DNA from: CBDFKJ01 sp965248805
GTDB taxonomy: Bacteria > Pseudomonadota > Alphaproteobacteria > UBA6615
Direction: 5' to 3'
Assembly: GCA_965248805.1 (NCBI GenBank)
Contig: CBDFKJ010000006.1
Location: 124,001 to 188,000 of the forward strand
Length of the DNA: 64,000 bases
In this document: in pieces, positions 18,668 to 28,469 of the stretch
How the letters are laid out: each line of letters opens with the position of its first letter
How positions within the stretch are numbered: position 1 is the stretch's first letter
Made by a program: the position numbers and the translations under genes
The notes under the pieces: model-generated
The model's database searches: none
Seen by the model: the letters and a program-made list of their open reading frames with translations, nothing else
Told to the model about the DNA's origin: nothing

Positions 18668-20122
18668 CAGCCCGTTGACGAAGTCCGGCGTGTCTGATTC
18701 TGTCTGAACATAGAGATTTAGACGGGCGTCGTGCGATGGCATTGAGACGACAGAGCGAGGTTCAGGGTGACCTCGTGGTGACATGGGCGGAGATGCCGCG
18801 TTCGCCTGGACACGCGTTTTCCGACCGGCTGCATGAGTTGCTGACCGAGTCTGGCTTTGACGGCTTCGTGGAGGCGACGTGCAAGCCATACTACGCACCT
18901 CGGATGGGGGCTCCTTCGCTGCCGCCGGGGCGTTATTTCCGGATGCACATGATCGGCTATTTCGAGGGCATCGGCAGCGAGCGCGGCATCGCTTGGCGCT
19001 GTTCGGATTCGCTGTCGCTTCGCGCGTTTCTGCGGTTGGCGAACCGGGACAAGGTTCCCGATCATTCCTGGTTGTCGAAGACGCGCGGCCGGCTGCCGCA
19101 CGAGGTCCATGAAAAGGTTTTCGACTGGGTTCTGGCTCTCGTCGCCGCGCGCGGTCTGGTGAAGGGCGAGCGGATCGGCGTCGACGGCTCGACGATGGAA
19201 GCCAACGCCGCCCTGCGAGCCATCGTGCGGCGCGATAGCGGCGAGACCTATCGCGAGATGCTGACGCAAATGGCGAAGGAGAGTGGCGTCGAAACGCCGA
19301 CGATCGACGACCTCGTCCGGCTCGATCGCCGGCGGAAGGGCAAGAAGCTTTCGAACAAGGATTGGACGAGCCCGACCGATCCTGATGCGAAGATCGCGCG
19401 GATGAAGGACGGCACCACGCATCTGGCCTACAAGCCCGAGCACGCGGTCGATCTCGACACCGGCGTCATCGTTGCGGCACCGATCTATCCAGCCGATGAA
19501 GGCGACACGACGACTTTGCCTGGGACGCTGGAGGCGGCCGCGCGCAACCTCGCCGAGGTCGGCCTGGCTCCAACACGGGCAGAGCCCTGCGGTCTCGTTG
19601 GCGACAAGGGCTATCATTCACGCGAGGGGCTGAAAGACCTCGACGGCGGCGTCTGGAAAACGCGGATCTCCGAGCCGGAGCCCGCCAACGGCTATCTGCG
19701 CTGGCATGGCGACCAGGCGGCACGTCAGGCTGTCTACGCCAACCGGGCGCGATTGAAGTCCGGCGTCGCGCGGAACGCCATGCGCAGGCGCGGTGATGAT
19801 GGTCGAGCGCAGCTTCGCCCATGTCCTCGACCGTGGCGGCATGCGCCGCGCGTTGCTGCGGGCGCGCGAGAACGTCCACAAACGCTACCTGATCCATGTC
19901 GCCGGGTTCAATCTCGGCATTCTGATGCGCGCGCTGTTCGGATCAGGCACGCCGAGGGAGGCTGCGAGTGCAAAGAGCACCCTTTTGTTCGTTATTCAGT
20001 TCGATGCTGCCCTGGCGATCGCCATCGTGGCGAACATCGAAGGCAAACCAGCCATGCTCGTTATCATCATCATCGTCGCCCCCGAAACCGATTGATCAAA
20101 GCGCGACTTCATCACCGGGCTG
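18668..20122 (+). mobile_element. IS1182-like element, copy A1 (1455 bp)
   Basis: Ends CAGCCCGTTGACGAAGTC and, inverted, CAGCCCGGTGATGAAGTC, flanked on both sides by CTAG (18664-18667 and 20123-20126). Two more copies occur at 21270-22723 and 57980-59434. The family assignment is by transposase type (DUF772 plus DDE domain); IS1182-like is the best guess within the IS4/IS5 clan. This copy is 1 bp longer than A2 because of a base inserted in the transposase gene. Confidence 0.85.
18736..20094 (+). pseudogene. IS1182-like transposase, frameshifted (copy A1)
   Basis: Starts MALRRQSEVQGDL and matches copy A2 until about 19795, where GGTGATGATGG replaces GGTGAGATGG. The extra base moves the conserved VERSFAHVLDRGGMRRAL segment out of frame, so the catalytic C-terminal region is lost. 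Copy A3 carries the same extra base. DDE landmarks before the break: KGERIGVDGSTMEAN and LVGDKGYHSREG. Confidence 0.85.
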
Positions 20123-21212
20123 CTAGTGGATTGATTCCAACGTTTGGAACCCTCGGTTTCGGGCTGCGATGATGTCGTCGGGGTCGGCTTTCGATATGAA
20201 TGGCTGTGGGTTGGCCGCATTGTATTCGCGGACGAAGCGGTTGATTGCGGCCTGGAGATCGACGACGGAATGGAAGACGCCGTGCTTGAGCCGCCGCCGG
20301 GTGAGTTTTGCGAAGAAGCCCTCGACGGCATTGAGCCACGAGCAGGAGGTCGGTGTGAAGTGGAAAGTCCAGCGCGGATGGCGGGCGAGCCAGGCGCGGA
20401 CCTTGTCCTTGTTGTGCGCCGCGTAGTTGTCGACGATCGCGTGGATGGCCTTGTCCGCCGGCACCGTGCGCTCGATGCGGTTGAGGAAGCGGATGAACTC
20501 CTGATGGCGGTGGCGCTGCATGTTCTGGCCGATCACCGTTCCGTCCAGAACGTTGAGCGCCGCAAACAGCGTGGTCGTGCCGTGCCGTTTGTAGTCATGG
20601 GTCATGGTGCCGGCGCGTCCCTTCTTCATCGGCAGACCGGCGGTCGAGCGCCTGGATCTGTGACTTCTCATCGATCGACAACACCACCGCATGGGCCGGC
20701 GGGTCGACATACAGGCCGACGATATCGGTGAGTTTCTCGGCGAAGGCAGGGTCGGTCGACAGCTTGAAGTTGCGCCAGCGGTGCGGGCTGAGACCGTGAG
20801 CCTTCCAGATCGCCTGCACCGTCGAGGCGGCAATACCGGCCGCCCTGGCGATCGCGCGCAACGTCCAGTGGGTCGCCTCAAACGGCGGCGGTTGCTGCGT
20901 CAGGCGCACGATCTCGGCGACACGATCGAGCGGGACCGGCGCCTTGCCGGGCGGACGGGACTTGTCGCGAAGCAGGCCGCCGACACCCTCGTGCATGAAC
21001 CGCTCTTGCCAGCGCCACACGCAGGTCTTGGACTTGCCGGTCTCGGTCATGATCGCCGAGGTGCCCAGACCCTCGCCGCTGAGAAGGACAATATGTGCCC
21101 GCCAGACGTGTTTCTGCGGGCTCTTGGGATCCGCGACGACCGCGCGCAATCGCTGACGGTCGCCGGCGGATAGGGTGAAGGAGATTCCACTGCGCATGCG
21201 CCAGATTCGCAT
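20123..21212 (-). pseudogene. IS630 transposase in two frames (copy B1)
   Basis: The N-terminal half (from ATG 21212) has the helix-turn-helix segments of IS630 transposases and reaches the first catalytic aspartate in SIDEKSQIQALDR. The rest, from GLPMKKGRAGTMTH to the second and third catalytic residues (AIVDNYAAHNK, WLNAVEGFFAKL), is in the +1 frame. Family members read LDRTQPGLPMKK at the join, so 8 bases appear to be missing. The stop codon TAG is supplied by the CTAG target site. The same defect is in all four copies in this window. Confidence 0.8.
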
Positions 21213-21266
21213 AACACAGCAAAATACGGAATCCCAATTCGGACTCTTTCGTTCCGATCAATCCAC
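20126..21266 (-). mobile_element. IS630 family element, copy B1 (1141 bp)
   Basis: Ends GTGGATTGATTCCAACG and, inverted, GTGGATTGATCGGAACG, flanked by TA dinucleotides as expected for the IS630/Tc1-mariner group. It is inserted in the CTAG shared by copies A1 and A2. An identical-length copy lies at 59782-60922, and two 885-bp deletion derivatives lie at 26297-27181 and 28724-29608. Confidence 0.9.
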
Positions 21267-21269
21267 TAG

Positions 21270-22723
21270 CAGCCCGTTGACGAAGTCCGGCGTGTCTGAT
21301 TCTGTCTGAACATAGAGATTTAGACGGGCGTCGTGCGATGGCATTGAGACGACAGAGCGAGGTTCAGGGTGACCTCGTGGTGACATGGGCGGAGATGCCG
21401 CGTTCGCCTGGACACGCGTTTTCCGACCGGCTGCATGAGTTGCTGACCGAGTCTGGCTTTGACGGCTTCGTGGAGGCGACGTGCAAGCCATACTACGCAC
21501 CTCGGATGGGGGCTCCTTCGCTGCCGCCGGGGCGTTATTTCCGGATGCACATGATCGGCTATTTCGAGGGCATCGGCAGCGAGCGCGGCATCGCTTGGCG
21601 CTGTTCGGATTCGCTGTCGCTTCGCGCGTTTCTGCGGTTGGCGAACCGGGACAAGGTTCCCGATCATTCCTGGTTGTCGAAGACGCGCGGCCGGCTGCCG
21701 CACGAGGTCCATGAAAAGGTTTTCGACTGGGTTCTGGCTCTCGTCGCCGCGCGCGGTCTGGTGAAGGGCGAGCGGATCGGCGTCGACGGCTCGACGATGG
21801 AAGCCAACGCCGCCCTGCGAGCCATCGTGCGGCGCGATAGCGGCGAGACCTATCGCGAGATGCTGACGCAAATGGCGAAGGAGAGTGGCGTCGAAACGCC
21901 GACGATCGACGACCTCGTCCGGCTCGATCGCCGGCGGAAGGGCAAGAAGCTTTCGAACAAGGATTGGACGAGCCCGACCGATCCTGATGCGAAGATCGCG
22001 CGGATGAAGGACGGCACCACGCATCTGGCCTGCAAGCCCGAGCACGCGGTCGATCTCGACACCGGCGTCATCGTTGCGGCGCCGATCTATCCAGCCGATG
22101 AAGGCGACACGACGACTTTGCCTGGGACGCTGGAGGCGGCCGCGCGCAACCTCGCCGAGGTCGGCCTGGCTCCAACACGGGCAGAGCCCTGCAGTCTCGT
22201 TGGCGACAAGGGCTATCATTCACGCGAGGGGCTGAAAGACCTCGACGGCGGCGTCTGGAAAACGCGGATCTCCGAGCCGGAGCCCGCCAACGGCTGTCTG
22301 CGCTGGCATGGCGACCAGGCGGCACGTCAGGCTGTCTACGCCAACCGGGCGCGATTGAAGTCCGGCGTCGCGCGGAACGCCATGCGCAGGCGCGGTGAGA
22401 TGGTCGAGCGCAGCTTCGCCCATGTCCTCGACCGTGGCGGCATGCGCCGCGCGTTGCTGCGGGCGCGCGAGAACGTCCACAAACGCTACCTGATCCATGT
22501 CGCCGGGTTCAATCTCGGCATTCTGATGCGCGCGCTGTTCGGATCAGGCACGCCGAGGGAGGCTGCGAGTGCAAAGAGCACCCTTTTGTTCGTTATTCAG
22601 TTCGATGCTGCCCTGGCGATCGCCATCGTGGCGAACATCGAAGGCAAACCAGCCATGCTCGTTATCATCATCATCGTCGCCCCCGAAACCGATTGATCAA
22701 AGCGCGACTTCATCACCGGGCTG
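21270..22723 (+). mobile_element. IS1182-like element, copy A2 (1454 bp), intact
   Basis: Same ends as A1, with CTAG on both sides (21266-21269 and 22724-22727). It carries a few base substitutions relative to A1 and A3 and keeps an open transposase frame, so it is the only potentially active member of this type in the window. Confidence 0.88.
21338..22696 (+). CDS. IS1182-like transposase (copy A2), intact
   Basis: 452 residues. The N-terminal domain includes PPGRYFRMHMIGYFEGI and DSLSLRAFLRLANRDKVPDHS (DUF772 type). The DDE nuclease core includes KGERIGVDGSTMEANAA, MKDGTTHLACKPEHAVDLDT, LVGDKGYHSREG and the C-terminal EMVERSFAHVLDRGGMRRA. A hydrophobic tail AMLVIIIIVAPETD ends the protein. 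One unusual change is cysteine in HLACKPEH where the other copies have tyrosine, which might reduce activity. No strong ribosome site is visible before the ATG. Confidence 0.88.
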   Translation: MALRRQSEVQGDLVVTWAEMPRSPGHAFSDRLHELLTESGFDGFVEATCKPYYAPRMGAPSLPPGRYFRMHMIGYFEGIGSERGIAWRCSDSLSLRAFLRLANRDKVPDHSWLSKTRGRLPHEVHEKVFDWVLALVAARGLVKGERIGVDGSTMEANAALRAIVRRDSGETYREMLTQMAKESGVETPTIDDLVRLDRRRKGKKLSNKDWTSPTDPDAKIARMKDGTTHLACKPEHAVDLDTGVIVAAPIYPADEGDTTTLPGTLEAAARNLAEVGLAPTRAEPCSLVGDKGYHSREGLKDLDGGVWKTRISEPEPANGCLRWHGDQAARQAVYANRARLKSGVARNAMRRRGEMVERSFAHVLDRGGMRRALLRARENVHKRYLIHVAGFNLGILMRALFGSGTPREAASAKSTLLFVIQFDAALAIAIVANIEGKPAMLVIIIIVAPETD

Positions 22724-23950
22724 CTAGCAGCCCGTTGAAGAAGACTGAGTTGATGAAGCATCGGGCGTGATAACAATGGCGGCGGCGAGACCCGGCGCCG
22801 GGGGGTTATTGAGGGCGAGGATAATGATCAGCGATTGTTCCTGTCGCAAGACAAGCAGCAGGACCGCCAAGCCCTTGGCCGCAGCCTCTCGCGGGGTCCC
22901 GGCGCCGATCAACTGGCGCAATAGGACGCCCAGGTTGTGTCCGGCGACGTGGATCAGATAGCGCTTGCCGACGTTCTCGCGCCCGCGCAGCCAAGTGCGG
23001 CGCATGCCGCCGCGATCGAGGACCTGGGCGAAGCCCCGCTCGACCACTTCGGCGCGGAGTTTGAACGCGGCCTTCGCCACGCCCGACAGCAATCGGTTGC
23101 GGTTGTTGTAAACGGCCCGCCGAGCGGCGTCGTCGCCGTGCCAGCGCGAGAGCCCCTTGCCCTTCGGTTCGGCGATGCGGGTCGTCCAGGCGCCGTCGGC
23201 AAGGGACTTCAGCACCTCGCGGCCGAAGTAGCCTTTGTCGGTCACCAGCTCCGCCGGTTCGTCGGCCGTCGGCGCTGCGCCCACAGCCGCCAGCTTGGCC
23301 TCGGCTGACGTCAACGTTGTCGGCAGGGTGGTCGTGTCGCCCTGATCGGCCGGATACAGCTCGGCCGCGATCACCGCCCCGGTGTCGAGGTCGACCGCGT
23401 GTTCGGGCTTGTAGGCCAGATGCGTCGTGCCGTCCTTCATCCTGGCGATTTTGGCCTCCGCGTCGAGACCCAGTCCGCATTGGAGAGTTTCTTGCCCTTG
23501 CGCCGCCGATCCATCTGCGCCAAGTCATTCGCCGCGGTCTCGATCCCGCTGTCGGCGGCCATGCGCTGCAGCATCTGGCGATAGCTTTCGCCGCTGTCGC
23601 GGCGCACGATCGAGCGCAGCGCCGCGTTCGCCTCCATGGTCGAAGCATCGACCCCAATCCGCTCGCCCTTGACCAGGCCGTGCTCGCCAAGAACGTCCAG
23701 CACCCAGGCTAACACTGCCTCATGCACCGCGTGCGGCTGCGGATCGTGCTCAACGACGAGTGGTCAGGCACACGTGCGCGCGCCTCCAGGCGCAAGAACT
23801 CACGCAGCGACAAGCTGTCGGCGCACCGCCACTCCAACGCCCGCTCACTGTCGAGGCCTTCGAAGTAGCCGACCAGGTGCATCCGGAAGTAACGCCCCGG
23901 TGGGATTCCCGGACGTCCGATCCCTGGCGCGTAATAGGGCTCACACAGGT

Positions 23951-25240
23951 GGACGCCTCCATTTACCTCGTGAATTTTGCCTCGTTGTGATTCTCTACGG
24001 CGGTTCGGTTTGAGGAGGTATTGATGAGGCAGGCTGGTCTGTTCGGCTTACCGGATCATCTTCGAAAGCTTTCGGCGACGGGTGATCCGTTGGAGGTGCT
24101 GGCAAAGGTCGTCGACTTCAAGATTTTCCGCGCGCCGCTTGAGGCGGCGCTGGGCTACTCGGACGGGTCGAAAGGTGGCCGCCCGGCCTACGATGCGGTG
24201 GCGATGCTCAAGGTTCTGATCCTGGCCGCGCGGCACACGGTGAGTGACGAGCGGATGGAGTTTCTGATCCGCGATCGCTTGAGCTGGCTTCGCTTCCTAG
24301 GCTTCGATCTCGGAGCGCCGACGCCGGACCGCAACACCATATGGACCTTTCGCGAGCGTCTGGTCCGGGCCGGGGCGATGGATAAGCTGTTTGCCGCCTT
24401 CGATGGCGAATTGCGCCGGTGCGGCTATCTGGCGATGGGCGGGCAGATCGTCGATGCGACGTTGGTATCGGCGCCCAAGCAGCGCCACAGCGATGACGAG
24501 AAGCGGGCGATCAAGGCGGGCAAGAGCGCGTCCGAGGTCTGGCCCGATCAGCCAGCCAAGGCGGCGCAGAAGGACACGGATGCGCGGTGGACGGTGAAGA
24601 CCGGGCGGCGCAAGAACCCCGCCGGGTCGCAACGGCGCATGCCCGACATCGCGATCCCGGTGTTCGGCTACAAGAATCATGTCGTCATCGATCGGGCCTA
24701 CGGCTTCATCCGCAGCTCGGCTGTGACCGATGCCGCCCGCCATGACGGCAAGATGTTGCGTCAGCTCGTCACCGGCGACAATCTGGCCGCCGGCGTGTGG
24801 GCTGACAGCGCCTATCGCTCGAAGGCCAACGAGGCGTGGCTGGCCGGCAAGGGTCGGGTCTCCCACATCCACCGCAAGAAGCCGCCGGGCCGGGCCATGC
24901 CCAAGGCGACCGCCCAGGCCAATGCCCGCAAGTCAGCGGTCCGTGCGCATGTGGAGCACGTCTTCGCCCAGCAGAAGGATCGCATGGGCCTTTTCATCCG
25001 TACCATCGGGCTCAAGCGGGCGGAGGCCAAGATCGGCCTCGCCAACCTGGCTTACAATTTCCAGCGTCTGATCTTCCATGAGCGCAGGGCCGCCATGGTA
25101 TGAGTCCGCCTGAATAGCGCCAAAACCCTCCGCCGAGAACGAAACGGCGGATGGTTGCGGACGTCAACACCGCCGATCTCAGCGAAAGTCGGACAGCACA
25201 CCAAAATCTTCGTCAAATCCCCCGGTTGTTGGAGGTCTCC
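23951..25240 (+). mobile_element. IS5-type element, copy D2 (1290 bp)
   Basis: Inserted in element C1 with a perfect 4-bp target duplication AGGT (23947-23950 and 25241-25244). The empty site is preserved in copy C2 near 62776 as CACACAGGTCCTCGG, which proves the boundaries. Confidence 0.95.
24024..25103 (+). CDS. IS5 family transposase (copy D2)
   Basis: Intact 359-residue transposase, the same as copy D3 and differing from D1 by lysine in VDFKIF. ATG 24024 with GAGGAGGT upstream. Domains and catalytic positions as for copy D1. Confidence 0.92.
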   Translation: MRQAGLFGLPDHLRKLSATGDPLEVLAKVVDFKIFRAPLEAALGYSDGSKGGRPAYDAVAMLKVLILAARHTVSDERMEFLIRDRLSWLRFLGFDLGAPTPDRNTIWTFRERLVRAGAMDKLFAAFDGELRRCGYLAMGGQIVDATLVSAPKQRHSDDEKRAIKAGKSASEVWPDQPAKAAQKDTDARWTVKTGRRKNPAGSQRRMPDIAIPVFGYKNHVVIDRAYGFIRSSAVTDAARHDGKMLRQLVTGDNLAAGVWADSAYRSKANEAWLAGKGRVSHIHRKKPPGRAMPKATAQANARKSAVRAHVEHVFAQQKDRMGLFIRTIGLKRAEAKIGLANLAYNFQRLIFHERRAAMV

Positions 25241-25452
25241 AGGTCCTCGGCGAACGCATCGAAACCGGCATCGACCAGCACCTCCTGCAGCTGGTCGTAA
25301 AACACGTGGCCGGGCGAGCGAGGCATCTCTGCCCAACCGATCATCAAGTCCACCTGTCGATCCCCTTGTCGTCCCAACGCCATGACGAAGGTCCCGACTC
25401 GAACCATGCCCTCGTCACAGAGTCAGATGGCCGCGACTTTTTCAACGGGCTG

Positions 25453-26190
25453 TTAGGCCTTCGCCATCAAGGCACGGAGGTCGGAAATCGTGACAGGTCC
25501 GCCGTCGAATGCGGCGCCGCCGTGGTCGAGGTCGTCGATAACCGCAAGCGCGCCGGGGAATGATTGGTCGTCGGTATAGGCCGAGGGCGTGATCAGGGTC
25601 GGAAGTCCGGCGGCTCGCGCCGAGGCGAGGCCGTTTTCGGAATCTTCGAGGGCCAGGCAGCAAGCGCCGGGCAGCCGCAGCCCGGCCAGCGCGCTGAGGT
25701 AGATGTCCGGCGCCGGCTTCTTGTGCGCGACGGTATCGCCGCTGGCGACGACCTCGAACATGGCCTCGCCGCCCAATGTGGCGCGCAGCAGGGCGGTAAC
25801 ATTCGATGCGCTCGTCGTGGTGGCGATGGCGAGGCGCAGGCTGGCAGCTTGAGCTTCGCGGATCAGCCGCTCGATGCCGGGGCGCAAGACGGCGCCGCCG
25901 CGCGCGATCAAGCCCTCGTAGCGCGCGGTCTTGTCCGCATGCATCGCAGGGACGAGTTGATCCAGATCGCGATCATCGAGGCCGGGCGGATCGTACGCCG
26001 CGCAGAAATGGCGAATGCGCTCCTTGCCGCCGGTGACCTGCAACAGCTCGCGATAGCGCGCCCGATCCCAGTGCCAGGGCAGGCCATGGGCGGTGAAGGT
26101 TTCATTGAATGCGCGCCGATGGACTTCCTCAGTCTCGCTGAGCGTGCCGTCGACATCGAATACCAGCGCCTGCAAACCCGCCATCGGCAA
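25453..26190 (-). CDS. HAD superfamily hydrolase, CbbY/phosphoglycolate phosphatase-like
   Basis: 245-residue phosphatase or phosphomutase of HAD subfamily IA. Motif I is VFDVDGTLSETEEVHRRAFNE with the nucleophile aspartate near residue 12. A helical cap follows (WHWDRARYRELLQVTGGKERI), then motif II LAIATTTSAS, motif III lysine in AHKKPAPDIYL and motif IV LEDSENGLASA. The E-T-x-E-x-H pattern after motif I is typical of CbbY-like proteins, which act on sugar phosphates; CbbY itself removes xylulose-1,5-bisphosphate. The stop codon TAA at 25453-25455 is part of the TTAG next to IS copy C1, so the gene end is intact but its downstream DNA was replaced. A second ATG two codons in is an equally good start. 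Confidence 0.88.
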   Translation of the reverse strand: MPMAGLQALVFDVDGTLSETEEVHRRAFNETFTAHGLPWHWDRARYRELLQVTGGKERIRHFCAAYDPPGLDDRDLDQLVPAMHADKTARYEGLIARGGAVLRPGIERLIREAQAASLRLAIATTTSASNVTALLRATLGGEAMFEVVASGDTVAHKKPAPDIYLSALAGLRLPGACCLALEDSENGLASARAAGLPTLITPSAYTDDQSFPGALAVIDDLDHGGAAFDGGPVTISDLRALMAKA

Positions 26191-26296
26191 TTCCCTCGCC
26201 GTCGGCCGGTGCCACAGGCGCTTTTGTCATTTCGGCGATGTTTAGCGTGCCGGGTGCTGCCGGACAATCGGACGGGTCACGAACATAGGGCGACTA

Positions 26297-27181
26297 GTGG
26301 AGGGATCGGAACGAAAGAGTCCGAATTGGGATTCCGTATTTTGCTGTGGTATGCGCCCGGCAAGGCGCCGGTCCCGCTCGATCGTGTCGCCGAGATCGTG
26401 CGCCTGACGCAGCAACCGCCGCCGTTTGAGGCGACCCACTGGACGTTGCGCGCGATGGCCAGGGCGGCCGGTATTGCCGCCTCGACGGTGCAGGCGATCT
26501 GGAAGGCTCACGGTCTCAGCCCGCACCGCTGGCGCAACTTCAAGCTGTCGACCGACCCTGCCTTCGCCGAGAAACTCACCGATATCGTCGGCCTGTATGT
26601 CGACCCGCCGGCCCATGCGGTGGTGTTGTCGATCGATGAGAAGTCACAGATCCAGGCACTCGACCGCCGGTCTGCCGATGAAGAAGGGACGCGCCGGCAC
26701 CATGACCCATGACTACAAACGGCACGGCACGACCACGCTGTTTGCGGCGCTCAACGTTCTGGACGGAACGGTGATCGGCCAGAACATGCAGCGCCACCGC
26801 CATCAGGAGTTCATCCGCTTCCTCAACCGCATCGAGCGCACGGTGCCGGCGGACAAGGCCATCCACGCGATCGTCGACAACTACGCGGCGCACAACAAGG
26901 ACAAGGTCCGCGCCTGGCTCGCCCGCCATCCACGCTGGACTTTCCACTTCACACCGACCTCCTGCTCGTGGCTCAATGCCGTCGAGGGCTTCTTCGCAAA
27001 ACTCACCCGGCGGCGGCTCAAGCACGGCGTCTTCCATTCCGTCGTCGATCTCCAGGCCGCAATCAACCGCTTCGTCCGCGAATACAATGCGGCCAACCCA
27101 CAGCCGTTCATATCGAAAGCCGACCCCGACGACATCATCGCAGCCCGAAACCGAGGGTTCCAAACGTTGGAATCAATCCAC
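26297..27181 (+). mobile_element. Internally deleted IS630 derivative, copy B2 (885 bp)
   Basis: Both inverted-repeat ends are present (GTGGAGGGATCGGAACG at the left) and TA flanks each side. Compared with the full copies, 256 bp are missing near the 5' end: the sequence jumps from GTATGCG to CCCGGCAAGG. This removes the start codon and the helix-turn-helix region of the transposase, leaving the DDE part in two frames. Copy B3 has the same junction and length. Confidence 0.9.
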
Positions 27182-27206
27182 TAGTGGCGCGCGTGCCGCC
27201 CAAACG

Positions 27207-27320
27207 TCAGGCCAGGGTCAACGCCATCGCGGCGACCACCGCCAGCCAAACCGCCACGCCGGACGCGGCGTTCATGGCGTTGATTGGAACCCAATACAGG
27301 TTCAAAGCGATCAGCTTCAT
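27207..27320 (-). CDS. Small membrane protein, 37 aa
   Basis: Starts at ATG 27320, with GGAGG 5 bases upstream, an ideal ribosome site. The product MKLIALNLYWVPINAMNAAS continues into one hydrophobic helix VAVWLAVVAAMALTLA and ends there. The gene lies downstream of asd on the same strand with a hairpin between. The strong ribosome site and helix support a real gene; function unknown. An upstream in-frame ATG would add 8 acidic residues but lacks a ribosome site. Confidence 0.5.
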   Translation of the reverse strand: MKLIALNLYWVPINAMNAASGVAVWLAVVAAMALTLA

Positions 27321-27395
27321 CTCCTCCTCCATCGGCAGCATGGTGGGGAGATTAGGGCCGGCCTGCGAGCGTGTCTGTGCGCGAGGTCACACCTG

Positions 27396-27420
27396 CCGGC
27401 AATTTTTCTGAAAATTCGGC
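27396..27420 (-). terminator. Possible hairpin terminator after asd
   Basis: Inverted repeat GCCG-AATTTT with AAAATT-CGGC around a short loop, 24 bases after the asd stop. The AT part of the stem replaces a clear T run, so termination efficiency is uncertain. Confidence 0.35.
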
Positions 27421-27443
27421 AACTTCCCGCCCGATCGCAGTGT

Positions 27444-28469
27444 CTAGACGGCCTTAGCCAGGAATTCGCTGTCGAGAAGCTCGGCGATCTGCACGGCGTT
27501 GAGTGCTGCGCCCTTGCGCAGGTTGTCCGAGACCACCCAGAGGCTCAGTCCGTTGTCGACGGTTGGATCGTCGCGCAGGCGGCTGACATAGACCATATCC
27601 TCGCCGGCGGCCTCCACCGGGGTCACATACCCTTCGTTGGCGCGGTGATCGATCACCGACACGCCAGGCGCGCCGTCCAGCACGCTGCGGGCGTCGGCCG
27701 CCGAGATCGGGCGCTCGCACTCGATGTTGACGGCCTCGCCATGGCCGATAAACACCGGCACGCGCACGCAGGTCGCGGTCAGTTTGATCTTGAGGTCGAG
27801 GATCTTCTTGGTCTCGACCACCATCTTCCATTCTTCTTTGGTTGCCCCGTCATCCATGAATACGTCGATGTGCGGAATGACATTGAAGGCGATCTGCTTG
27901 GTGAACTGCTCCTTCACGATCGGGTCGTTCACGTAGATGGCGCGGGTCTGATTGAACAGCTCGTCCATGGCCGCCTTACCGGCGCCGCCGGCCGATTGAT
28001 AGGTGGCGACCACGACGCGCCGTATGGCGAAGGCGTCGTGCAGTGGCTTCAGCGCCACCACCAACTGTATGGTCGAGCAGTTGGGGTTGGCGATGATGTT
28101 GCGCTTGGTATAGCCCGCGATGGCGTCAGGGTTCACCTCCGGCACCACCAACGGCACGTCGGGATCCATGCGGAACTGCGAGGTGTTGTCGATGACGATC
28201 GCGCCCGCCTTGGCGGCGCGCGGCGCATGCACGGCCGAGACCCTCGCGCCCGGCGAAAACAGGGCGATGTCGACGCCCTTGAAATCGAACGTGGCGAGGT
28301 TCTGGACCTTCAGGGTCTGCTCGTCGCCATAAGACACTTGTGAGCCGATCGAGCGCTCGGAGGCGAGCGCCACGACATCGCGCGCCGGAAACTTGCGTTC
28401 GGCCAGCGTCTGCAGCATTTCGCGGCCCACATTGCCGGTGGCGCCAATCACTGCGACCCCATAGTCCAT
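27444..28469 (-). CDS. asd: Aspartate-semialdehyde dehydrogenase
   Basis: 341-residue NADPH-dependent enzyme that reduces aspartyl phosphate, the branch point to lysine, threonine, methionine and diaminopimelate. NADP-binding loop GATGNVGREML is at the N-terminus. The catalytic cysteine is in NPNCSTIQLV (about residue 130). The substrate arginine region RVPVFIGHGEAVNIE includes the conserved histidine. Length and ends match the family. Two IS630 derivatives flank the gene in opposite orientations (26297-27181 and 28724-29608), but each has its own TA flanks. Confidence 0.95.
   Translation of the reverse strand: MDYGVAVIGATGNVGREMLQTLAERKFPARDVVALASERSIGSQVSYGDEQTLKVQNLATFDFKGVDIALFSPGARVSAVHAPRAAKAGAIVIDNTSQFRMDPDVPLVVPEVNPDAIAGYTKRNIIANPNCSTIQLVVALKPLHDAFAIRRVVVATYQSAGGAGKAAMDELFNQTRAIYVNDPIVKEQFTKQIAFNVIPHIDVFMDDGATKEEWKMVVETKKILDLKIKLTATCVRVPVFIGHGEAVNIECERPISAADARSVLDGAPGVSVIDHRANEGYVTPVEAAGEDMVYVSRLRDDPTVDNGLSLWVVSDNLRKGAALNAVQIAELLDSEFLAKAV

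Larger units (their letters stand above)
22724..25383 (-). pseudogene. IS1182-like transposase type C, multiply broken (copy C1)
   Basis: The frame starts MALGRQGDRQVDLMIGWAEM at 25383 and is cut by IS5 copy D2 after about 48 residues. It continues beyond 23950 with GRPGIPPGRYFRMHLVGYFE but changes frame before EAVLAWVLDVLGEHGLVKGE and again between NADWVS and ARMKDGTTHLAYKPEH. Copy C2 shows the same two frame changes, so they pre-date duplication of the element. Confidence 0.8.
22728..25452 (-). mobile_element. IS1182-like element type C, copy C1, interrupted by IS5 copy D2
   Basis: Ends CAGCCCGTTGAAGAAGACTG and, inverted, CAGCCCGTTGAAAAAGTCGC, with CTAG on the left and TTAG on the right. 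The element is 1431 bp without the nested 1290-bp IS5 copy and its 4-bp repeat. Its right end abuts the stop codon of the HAD hydrolase gene. Copy C2 (61557-62979) is 8 bp shorter. Confidence 0.82.

Noticed and set aside
25564..26712. 382-codon frame running from opposite the HAD gene into IS630 copy B2
   Set aside because: An artefact of a shadow frame joining the truncated transposase; there is no start or family match in the first 270 codons.
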